NCBI RefSeq assembly: GCF_002288925.2
Contig: NW_022098020.1
Coordinates: 32,002,239-32,066,238 of the forward strand
From: Delphinapterus leucas
Taxonomy: Eukaryota > Chordata > Mammalia > Artiodactyla > Monodontidae
DNA length: 64,000 bases
Direction of reading: 5' to 3'
Shown: positions 22,701 through 34,317 of the stretch, one piece after another
Layout of the letters: every line of letters starts with the position of its first letter
How positions within the stretch are numbered: the first letter of the stretch is position 1
Notes under the pieces: generated by a model
Databases searched by the model: none
What the model saw: the letters and a program-made list of their open reading frames with translations, nothing else
Told to the model about the DNA's origin: nothing
Made by a program: the position numbers and the translations under genes

Positions 22701-25700
22701 CTCCCCATCATCTCAGTTTGGTGAGCCACCTCCTGTTTGCTGACACTTTTCATGACTTAATCCCCCAGCTTTTCCCTTCTGAAGGTCCTAAGAGTCCACC
22801 TGTCCTCATCCTCTTGGCCATCTGAGTTGCCTTCTCCAGCCCCACCATGTGTTTCTTGAGGCATCAAGACCAGAACTACCCACGGTATTTTAGGTGTCCT
22901 GTGATGCCCCAGCACCATGCCTAGTAGGACATCTTCTTTTGGTTTCCGAGACCTCGTGGTGGCCAGCATCTTAGCCCTAACAATACCCCATCTCACCGCC
23001 GACCTGAGGGACTAGTGAATCTTCCTGGGGAAAGCTTAGAGTCTGCGGCAACTCACTCTGTCCCGTCTTGAAGCTTGCCCGATAGTTTATGCTCATAAAA
23101 TTTCTTCAGTTGGTCTATGCCAGATTATCATGACCATGATCCAAAAGATCCGAGGGCAGTGTCTGCAAACTTGGAGATTTAATGAGGCCATCCCTTTACC
23201 AGATCATTTAGAAACTTGTTAGATGAGGACATGTCGTGCCATGAAAACTTACTCATTCTTAGTGTCTGTTTCCTCTGCTTAAGCCACACCTCTCTCCATG
23301 ACAGAAGTGTCCCAACAGCTCTCTTTAGTTATTTTTTTAAATTGAAGTATAGCTGATTTACAGTGTTGTGTTAGTTTCTGGGGTATAGCAAAGTGATTCA
23401 TTTATATACATTCTTTTTCATATTCTTTTCCATTATGGTTTATTACAGGATACTTAATATAGTTCCCTGTACTATCCAATAGGACCTTGTTGTTTATTGA
23501 TCCTATATATAATAGTTTGCAACTGCTAATCCCAAACCCCCAATCCAACCCTCCCCTGTTCTCTATGTCCGTGAGTCTCTTTCTGTTTTGTAGATAAGTT
23601 CATTTGTGTCATATTTTGGATTCCACATGTAAATGAGATCATATGGTGTTTGTCCTTCTCTTTCTGACGTACTTAGTATGATCATCTCTGGGTCCATCCG
23701 TGTTGCTGCAGATGGCATTATTTCATTCTTTTTATGGCTGAGTAATAGTCCATTGTTTACACACACCACATCTTCTTTACCCATTCATCTGTCGATGGAC
23801 ATTTAGGTTGTTTCCATGTCTTGGGTATTGCAAACAGTGCTGCTGTGAACATAGGGGTGCATGTAGCTTTTTGAATTATAATTTTGTCTGGATATATGCC
23901 CAGGAGTGGGATTGCTGGATCACATGGCAACTCTATTTTTCGTTTTCTGAGGAACTTCCACACTAGTTTTCCATAGTGGCTGCACCAACTTACATTCCCA
24001 CCAACAGTGTAGGAGGGTTCCCTTTTCTCCACACCCTCTCTAGCATTTGTTATTTGTAGACTTTTTAATGATGGCCATTCTGACCAGTGTGAGGTGGTAC
24101 CTCATTGCAGTTTTGATTTGCATTTCTCTAATGATTAGCAATGTTGAGCATCTTTTCATGTGCCTGTTGGCCATCTGTATGTCTTCTTTGGAGAAATGTT
24201 TATTTAGGTCTTCTGCCCATTTTTGGATTGGGTTGTGTTTTGTTGTTGTTGTTGAGTTGTATGAGCTCCAACAGCTCTATTTATGGGAATTAATTTTGTT
24301 AAAGACTGTGTGCCGTATCCTGGCCTTCTCTGTTGGAATCTGCTTTTTACCCCTCCAGATTATTTAGAAATGTTTTTTTTTTTTTTTTCAGATTATTTAG
24401 AGATGGTTTTTCCCAATAGTTCAGGCTGGATCATGTGTCCAGCAAACCTGCCAGCTTCCCTGATGGGGGAGAAGTGAGCCAGCCTGGCCTCGACTCCAGA
24501 GAGCCTTCCGGGAAACTTGTTCACCTGAGGGGAAGGGGGGAGATTCCAAGGGCTTGCTCTGAGCGTCCTCTAAGTGTCCAGTGGTTACCGACATTGGTCA
24601 CCCCTCCCCTGTTGTCTCTTGCTTTCCTTCAGCTCACTGGCCGGATGCCCTCTCTTTCCACCTATCCATTTCCACCTCAGACCTGGTTTTTCTTGTAATC
24701 TCAGGTGGATTTATTACTCATCTCAAGTTCAGTGTTTTCAGTTAAGAAGCAGTCATAAAAGATACACCCCACTTCTGCCTGCCATTCCCAGGGTGAGAGG
24801 GGACAGAGCACCACTCTGGTGACCTTGGAAATTCATGGGAAGATGGGTGCCACACCTCAGTGGGAATGTCGGGCCAGGTGCAACTCAGGCTCATCTGGAC
24901 TTGGGTCACCAGCTATATTTCTCATAGGAGGATGTAAACATTAAGGGAACTGCTCTCACCAAAAACAAACAAACAAACTTGCAAAGTATTTCACTGCTTT
25001 ATATATGGGGCTCTTGTGCACATACAAGTTGATATAGAGAAAAAAAAATTCCAGTCCTGGATGGGCATCCATGCACTTGAAGGTCCCTATTGTAAGGCTT
25101 TGTAAAAGTTAAAATTACCCAGAATACGAGAGGCTACTTCTAAATCCACCATGGAAAGCAAAGATAAAACATCATTGAACCCATGACATATGTCAGCAGG
25201 GAAAGGTTTTGGTTCACAGAAAATTCCATCAATTTTAAAGCCTCTGGAAGTGAGGCCTTTCATAAAAAATCACTGAATTTCTATTGTATTTATTATAGGA
25301 ACACCAGTGGTCAAGACTTTTCCTTTATGGCACCCATGGCTAAGCTTCTCTCAGGCTGCAGTCCTGGGGATACCTGACCTTCCTCCAAGCTCTTGGACTT
25401 TTTCTTTTTCCTTTCAGAGACAATATAAATCTTGTGATTGTGCTTCCTGCTTTGCTTGGGCCACGAGGAAGCTCAGAGATCGATCTGGCTCAGAAACTGG
25501 GTAGCACCTCACACACCTATTCTGTGGGCTGCCTTTTTCTTTGGGCTTATCTTACTGGATTGCCCACATTTTCTTTTTACACAGATATCTTTATCTAGCA
25601 GTTTTAACATGTTAATGTGATGATGTATTTTTGTGGGCTGCCTCAAATCCTTTCTGGAAGAAGTTCGGGTTGAAGGGAGGGTGGAGGACAGAGGTCTCTA

Positions 25701-28700
25701 GGACCTGTTCCCTCTTCTCCACTACATAAGAGATTTCCTGGTGGTCACACACGTGGGCATCCACATCCCACCACCCAGTTTCCCAAACTCGGAACCTGTG
25801 CCTGACCAAGACTCTCGATACCTTTCCAGCTATCAGTAGCCCGAACAGCCAAGACAGTGCCATGGTTTTTTTGTGGGGATGGCGGGTCTGCCCTGGGCAA
25901 AAGGGTCCTGTAGTCACTGCATCTCCAGGAGGCTGACCCTGCCCTCTGCTGCCCGCAGGTGGTGTACTTCACTGCGTTGCTGCCCTACTGCGTGCTCGTC
26001 ATCTACCTGGTCAGGGGCCTCACGCTCCACGGAGCCACCAACGGCCTGGCATACATGTTCACTCCCAAGGTATGGGCTGGAGGGGAGGGGTCCCGAGGGC
26101 ACCCCCATTCATCCTGCCACCTTCCAGGATGGGTGGAAGGGGGAAGACCAAGGGTTGGGGGAACAGTAGTGGACCCGGGGAAGGTGGGTGTGAGCCCGCC
26201 AGGCAGTGGAGGGGCGTGGATTCCGTCCTCAGACAGGCAGTCCCTATGCCCTGCTAATTCTGGGGCATTACATCTTCCGTCCACTCTCCTCTTGCTACCC
26301 CAGCCCCACATCTGGCCTTCACCCCAGTCTCACCCCAAACCCTCCCTCCAGCCTGTGGACCAAGCTGTTCACCAGGAGCGTCACGCCAGTCAGCTCACCC
26401 TCCTGCTCGCACCTCCATGCACCCCGCTCCCGACAGGGGTGCATCCATACTCCGCAGGGCTCTCCGTGATCCAGTCCCAGGCACCCCGCTCCTCAGTCAC
26501 CCCATAACTGATGCTAATCAAGGGAGGCCACCATTGCCTTTGGGGCAGGACAAGTTATTCATTTAGCAAATCTGGTCCCTGGAAACAAAATGACTTTGGC
26601 AGCACCCCGCCATTAGTGCCCCCATCACATTCCAAATGCCCCCTAACATTAGTGCTGCGGTACAACCCAGACCTAGACACCAGCACCGCCATTTCTGGAG
26701 GCCCAGACCCGTGCAGTGCCTGGGTCATGGATCAGGGGCTCAGTACCTTTAAAACTTATTTTATCCTACACTTTTCAATTGCACACCTCCTGCGGGTGAG
26801 AGGCAGTGGAGGGTAGGACAAAAGGATGCGTTTTATCTGCTGAGGACCGGGCTGGGCACGCATGGGGCCGGGAGAGCTGGGTTCGGGCCCCAGGCCTGCA
26901 TCTGGCTGGCTGTGTGCCATGGGCAATTTCCTTCCCCTCTCTGGGCCTCCTGCCCCCTGCTGATCTGGGAGTCTGGGATTCCCACCCGGGGTTCTCCAGC
27001 CTTGTCCCTGCTGGCTTTCCAGATGGAGCAGCTGGCCAACCCGAAGGCCTGGATCAACGCAGCCACCCAGATCTTCTTCTCGCTCGGCTTGGGGTTCGGC
27101 AGCCTCATCGCCTTCGCCAGCTACAACGAGCCCTCCAACAACTGCCAGAAGCACGCCGTCATCGTGTCCATCATCAACAGTTCCACCTCCATCTTTGCCA
27201 GCGTCGTCACCTTCTCCATCTATGGCTTCAAGGCCACCTTCAACTACGAGAGCTGCTTGAACAAGTAAGCCTGGGTCATCCGGTGGGCCCCAGGCCTCAA
27301 GGCGGGGGCAGTGGGCCTCTAAAGGCCCGAGCTGAAAGGGCCTGTGGGAGGAGGCAGACACCAGAAGTCAAGGGGTGTGGGGCAAAGGGCACCGGCTTTG
27401 CTGTCCTCAACCCGGGGTCAAATCGGAACCACCAGCAGCCGATAAGCATAAGGCAAGCCGGCGTCTGCCTGCAGGGACGAGGGCAGCTTTGTGTATTCAA
27501 AGCACTTAGCGCCAATAGGGCCTTCAACAGATAAACCTTAGCTGCTTCTACCCCATCTCCCCCCTCAGAAGTAACCAAGAGCTCTCCAGCTGAGCCCTGG
27601 AGATTGCAGGATCTACTTTCCGCTGCCCCTTACCCAAAATATAAGAAACATCATCCAGAAGGCGTGCTGTCCAATACAGTGGTCACTAGCCACAAGGGGC
27701 TGGTGTAAACATTTAAATGTAAATTGATTTAAAATTAACTAAAATTTGGGGGACTTCCCTGGTGGTGCAGTGGTTGAGAATCCGCCTGCCAATGCAGGGG
27801 ACACGGGTCCGAGCCCTGGTCCGGGAAGATCCCACATGCCACGGAGCAACTAAGCCTGTGCGCCACAACTACTGAGCCCGCGCGCCTAGAGCCCATGCAC
27901 TGCAACAAGAGAAGCCACTGCAATGAGAAGCCCGTGCACTGCAATGAGAAACCCGTGCACTGCAACGAAGAGTAAGCCCCCGCTCACCGCAACTAGAGAA
28001 AGCCTGCGTGGAGCAATGAAGACCCAATGCAGCCAAAAATAAAATAAATGAGTTAAAAAAAATTAACTAAAATTTTAAATTGATTTAAATTTTGATTTAA
28101 ATTGGTTTCCATTTCAATGTAAATTCTTTTAAATCAGTTCCTCAGTTGCACTAGCCTCATTAGAGTACTCAGTTGCCACATGTGGCTAGTGGGTACCATA
28201 TTGGACAGCACTGATGGAGAACGTTCCAATCATCACAGGAAGTTCTGTCAGACAATGTTGGTCCAGAGGTTAAAATAGCCCAGCTGCGGGGGTTTGGTTC
28301 CTTTGATCATCACTGTTCCTATCTGAGGCTTCTTCAAAGCCGTTCACAATCACTCTGCCCTCTAAAAGCTCACCAGTCAACAGATTCCCTTTGTTGGAGC
28401 GACCTCACCTAATCAGAAGAGGCAGAGGGTTTTGTAATCAGCGACGGTTAATCGGCTGCCCTGCTCTGCAGGGTGATTCTGCTGCTGACCAACTCTTTCG
28501 ACCTTGAAGATGGCTTTTTGACAGTCAGCAACCTGGAGGAGGTGAAAAGTTACCTGGCGTCTGCCTACCCCAGCAAGTACAGCGAGGTGTTCCCACAGAT
28601 TAAAAACTGCAGCTTGGAATCGGAGCTGGAAACGGTAAGGTGCTGGCAAGGTCTTTGGGAGCTTCGGGCCCTTTGGGAGCTGTTCTAGAGAAAGTGCAAC

Positions 28701-31700
28701 TTGAGGGGTATGCACACCCCGTGAAAATCAGGGAAAACTCGGGACTTCCCTGGCAGTCCAATGGTTAAGACTCCACGCTTTCACTGCAGGGGGCACGGGT
28801 TTGATCCCTGGTCGGGGAGCTAAGATCCCACATGCTGTGCGTGGTGTGAAAACAAACAAAAAAACCAAAACAACAACAACAAAATATATATATATGTATC
28901 TCCTTCCTTGTGCCTCTTAGAGGACGAGAACTCTGCCCACTAGTCTCCCCGAGTGCTGCACGGGAATCCCAGTCTCTACACAGTTCCTTTGGGTTCCCTG
29001 TGTCCTTTCTTCCTTTAAATTTTCTCTTTTTAAAATTGAAAAATAGAGGAAAGTATAAAGAATAATATAACAAACACATCTATCCACCTCTCCGAATGAA
29101 AAATTGTAAATATTTTGTCATTGTGGGCTCCGATTTTTTTTTATGTAAAAGAAAACATTTCAAGGATAAAGATAAAATCCCTTTTGTTACTGTCCCCAAA
29201 GCTTTCACTACTCCCCAGAGGCCAGAACCTTCTTTTTTTTTTTTTTTTTTTTTTTTGCGGTACGCGGGCCTCTCACTGCTGTGGCCTCTCCCGCCGCGGA
29301 GCACAGGCTCCGGACGTGCAGTCCCAGCGGCCACGGCTCACGGGCCCAGCCGCTCCGCGGCATGTGGGATCCTCCCAGACCGGGGCACGAACCCACGTCC
29401 CCTGCATCTGCAGGCGGACTCTCAACCACTGCGCCACCAGGGAAGCCCTGTAAGAGCTACATTTTATTCCATCATTCAAATATCCTACAATTTACTGGAC
29501 CCAGGCCAGCGGCAGTAGAAGCCCAAAGTCCTAACCACTGGACAACCAGGGAGTTCCCTATGGATTCCCTTACTGATAGACATTTGGGTTTTTCCAAAAA
29601 ACTTTTGCTACTAAAATCACCTTTATTTATATTTTACAGAATTATATTTGCTATGCTGGCAACTTTTTTTTTTTTTTAACAATTGAAGTATTGTGTTACT
29701 TTCTTACATACATCAAAGTGAGTCGGTTATACGTATATATTCTTTTTCATATTCTTTTCCGTTATGGGATATTACAGGATATTGAATATAGTTCCCTGTG
29801 CTGTAGAATACTACCTTCTGGTTTATCCATTCTATATGTATAGTTTCCATCTGCAGGTCCGAAACCCCCAATCAAACCCTCCCCCAACCCCGCTAGGCAA
29901 CCACAAGTCTATTCTCTATGTATGTGAGTCTTTTGTTCTTTCGTAGATAAGTTCATTTGTCATATTTAGTTTTTCAAACTTTGTTGAATTTAATTTTATT
30001 TTATATTGGGGTATAGTTGATTTACACTCTTGTGTTTGTTTTAGACATCCAGCAACCTGATTCAGTTATACGTAGATACAGATCTATTCTTTTTCAGATT
30101 CTTTTCCCCTATAGGTTATTAAAGGGTGTTGAGTAGAATTCCCTGTGCTACAGAGTAGGTCTTTGTTGGTATCTCTTTTATATATATTAGTGCGTATATG
30201 TTAATCACAACCTCCCAAGTTATACCTCCTCCACCCCACTTTTCCCATTTGGTAACTGTTAAGTTTCTTTTCTAAATCTGAGAGCCTGTTTCTGTTTTGT
30301 AAATTGGTACATTTGTATCACTTTTCAGATTCCACCTGTAAATGATGTCATATGATATTTGTCGTTATCTGTCTGACTTACTTCATTTAGTATGATCATC
30401 TCTAGGTCCATCCTTGTTGCTGCAAATGGCATTATTTCAATTTTTATGGCTGAGTAATATTCCGTCGCATATATTCACATCTTTTCTATCCATTTCTCTG
30501 TCAATGGACATTCTGGTTGCTTCCATGTCTTGGCTATTGTAAACAGTGTGGCAGTAAAGGTTGGGTGCGTGTGTCTTTCCGAATGACGGTGCTCTCTGGG
30601 ACTACGCCCGTGACTGGGACTGCAGGATCGTATGGTGGCTCTATTTTTAGTTTTTTAAAGAAACTGCAGATTGTTCGCCATAGTGGCTGTCACAACTTTC
30701 CATTCCCACCAGCAGCGTGTAGGCAGCTTCCCTTTTCTCCACACCCTACTCTGCATTTATGCTTTGTGGACGTTTGTTGATGGCCATTCTGACTGGTGCG
30801 AGATAATACCTTGTCCAAGTTTTGATTTGCATTTCTCTAATAATTAGCAATGTTGAATATCTATCCCTGTGCTTTTTTTTTTTTTTTTTAACAGTGTGAG
30901 TAAAGCTAAACTCTTGAAACTGGCTTCTTGAAAGTCGGCCCTGTTTTGAATTCTTTTTCCGTTACCTACAACAGGACATTTCTTTAGACCAGGGGTCATT
31001 TACTGCCCCGCAGGCTTTGGGAATATTAAGTGCCCATAAGCCCCCTTTTAAAGATGTTGTTATGAGAAACGGCCACAAGGCGGCAGCATTTCTTCATGCC
31101 CCACTCTGGTAACTCCAGCAACCAGAGACTTAGAGAAAGTCATATTCCTGGGTTGTAAATTACATGGAAAATGCCCGAAGAAAACCCCGAGGGTTTACAT
31201 CTCGTCTCGTTACTTCATCCCCTCACCGCACAGACTGATCCCCAACCCCTGCAAAAGTGCTATGCAGATGGTGCTGTGGTACATACAGGGGGCGCCTCTA
31301 AGGAACGAGGCTAGAGGTGGGAACCCCACCACCAAACCCATGAAGACCAGGTGACTTTTCAAAGCTCTTCCTACCCAGAGGGTCCACCGTCCTTTGGGTG
31401 CACTAGGCTTGCTTCAGCTGTAGGAGGACCTGCCTGGATCTGGAGATTGTAGTCCCATGCAGAGGGGACCAGGCACTACAGGTCCAAGGGGTGGGGCTCG
31501 TTTGCCGGCACATCCTGCCCACCCAGCTCCCTCAGCCCCAGCATACTCCAGACTTGGGACCCAATCCTGCTCAGGCTCCAGGGATGTGACACCAGCCCAG
31601 GTCACCGAGGCCTCAGGGCAATATAGTAGGCGTTTTTTCCCTCTTTTTTCTTTAAATTTAATTTTTACTTTCTGTTGGAGTATGGTTGATTTACAGTGCT

Positions 31701-31852
31701 GTGTTTGAGTTTTACAGCAGCTTGATTTAGTTATACATGTACCTGTTCTCTTTCAGATTCTTTTCCCACATAGGTTATTACTGAGTGTTGAGTAGAGGTC
31801 CCTGTGCTCTCTAGTAGGTCCTCACTGGTTATCTATTTTTATACATATATAT

Positions 31853-31895
<43 letters not shown>

Positions 31896-34276
31896 CATAT
31901 ATATACATATATATATACATATATTAGTGTGTATGTGTTAATCCCAACCTTCTAATTTCTCTCTCCCCCCTCTGCAACACCCCCCTTTGGCAACTCTGAA
32001 TTTCTTTTCTAAGGCTGTGACTCTGTTTTTGTTTGGTCAGTTACTTCATTTGTATCTGATTTTAGATTCCACGTGTAAGTGATATCATATGATATTTGTC
32101 TTACTGTGTCTGAGTTACTGGACCTAGTGAGATCATCTCCTGATCCATCCATGTTGGTGCAAATGGCATGATTTCATTGTGTTTTCTGGCTGGGAAATAG
32201 TCCACTGTGTATATGTAGTGCGTCTTGTTTATCCATTCATTAATCTCGGTGGATTTTCGGTAGTTTTGATGCCTCGGGTATCGTAAATCTTACTGCAATG
32301 ACCATTGGGGTGCATGTGTGTATTTGAAAGATGCTTTTCTCCGGATATTTGCCCAGGAGTGGGATTGCTGGAGATTATGGGAGCTCTATTTTTCAGTTTT
32401 TAAGGACCTTCCCTACTGCTCTTCATTGTGGCTATTACCAATTTACCTTCCTCCCAACAGCATTGTTGGGTTCCCCTTTCTCCACGTCCTCTGCTGCATT
32501 TATTCTTTGGAGAATTTTTGATGATTGGTGCCAGGGGATAACTCGTCATTTTGATTTCCATTTTTCTACTCGTTGGCGACGCTGAACATCTTTTCACGTG
32601 CTTTAAAACAAAAAAACACAACAGGGTGAGTAAAGTTAATCTCTTGAAATTGTTTTGAAAGTCGGCCCTGTTTTGAGTTCTTTTTCCGTTACCTACAACA
32701 GGACATTTCTTGAGAGCAGGGATCATTTAGTGCCCCGCAGGCCTTGTGAATATTAAGCGACCATGAGCAGTGTTTTAAGCATGTTGTTATGAGAAGCGGC
32801 CACAAGGCGGCAGCACTTCTTCATGCCCCACTCTGGTAACTCGGGCAACCATAGGCTTAGAGAAAGCTGTGTTCCTGGGTTCTAAATTACATGGAAAACG
32901 CCGGAAGAAAACCCCAAGGGCCTCTGTCTGGATACTTCCCACCCCCCTCACCCTGCAGACTGATTCCCAACCCCTACAGTAGTGCTATGCTGATGGTGCC
33001 ATGGTTCGTAGGTGGGGCGTCTCTAAGGAAGGAGGCTGGAGGTGGGAACCCCACCAGCAGGAGCCGTGGAGATCCGGTGTCTTTTCACAGCTCTTTCCTC
33101 CCAGCAGGTCCACCATCCTTTGGGTGCACTAGGCTTGCTTCAGCAGTAGGAGGACCCGTGTGGATCCGGAGATTGTAGTCCCACGCAGAGGGGACTAGGC
33201 ACCACAGATACAAGGGTGGGGCTCGTTTGCTGGCACATCCTCCCCAGCTCCCTCAGCCCCATGACAACTCAGCCGTGGATCCCAAGCCTGCTCAGGCTCC
33301 AAGAATGTGACACCAGTCCTGGTCACCGAGGCCTCAGGGCAATATAGTCTGCATTTTTTCCCTCTTTTTTAAATTTATTTTTTATTTTCTATTAGAGTAT
33401 GGTTGATTTACAATGCTGTGTTTGAGTTTTACAGCAGCTTGATTCAGTTATACATATACAAGAACGAACCTATTCTCTTTCGGATTCTTTTCCCACATAG
33501 GTTATTACTGAGTGTTGAGTAGAAGTCCCTGTGCTCTCCAGTAGGTGCTCATTGATTATCTGTTTTATAATTATATATATACATACATATTAGTGTGTAT
33601 GTATTAATCCCAACCTCCTAATTTCTGTCGCCCCCCCCTGCAACTTCCCCCTTTGGTAACTCTAAATTACTTATCTAAGGCTGTGAGTCTGTTTTTGTTT
33701 TGTCAATTAGTTCATCTGTATCCTTTTTTAGATTCCACCTGTAAGTGATATCATATATTTGTCTTACTCTGACTTACTGGACTTAGTTAGATCATCTCCT
33801 GATCCCTCCATGTTGCTGCAAATGGCATGATTTATGTTTTCTGGCTAATAGTCCACTGTGCACACGTATGGCGTTTTCTTTATCCATTCATTCAACTCGA
33901 TGGACATTTCAGTAGTTTCGATGCCTCGGCTATTGTAAATCTTACCTCAACGACTGTTGGGGCCATGTGTGTATTTGAAGGATGGTTTTCTACAGATATT
34001 TGCCCAGGAGTGTTATTGCTGGACCTTATGGGAGCTCTATTTTTCATTATTTAAGGACCTTCCCTACTGCTGTCCGTTGTGCTGTTACCAATTTACCTTC
34101 CCACTAACCAGGGGTTCCTTGTTCTTCAGACACTGTCCCGTATTTATTGTATGTAGACTTTTTGGGGTTTTTTGACCAGGCTGATTGTCCTTCGTACTGC
34201 AGAGGTGATAACTTGTAGTTTTGATTTGTATTTGTGTCATAATTATATACGTTGAACTCTTTCCTTGTGCCTTTTG

Positions 34277-34317
<41 letters not shown>

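Larger units (their letters stand above)
21808..25958 (+). other. SLC6A20: SLC6A20 intron 4 (4.2 kb)
   Basis: Contains a TG repeat next to the donor, a MER5-like remnant (about 22160-22310) and an antisense L1 3' end (23323-24267). The stretches 22340-23310 and 24280-25950 show no recognisable feature. Confidence 0.85.
27265..28471 (+). other. SLC6A20: SLC6A20 intron 6 (1.2 kb)
   Basis: Holds a small DNA transposon with 13-bp terminal inverted repeats (27664-28211) that has been split by a CHR-type SINE (27748-28058). Positions 27265-27660 and 28215-28470 show nothing else. Confidence 0.85.

Noticed and set aside
26756..27361. 201-codon minus-strand open frame
   Set aside because: It lies antisense to SLC6A20 exon 6, where GC-rich coding sequence leaves the opposite strand open by chance.
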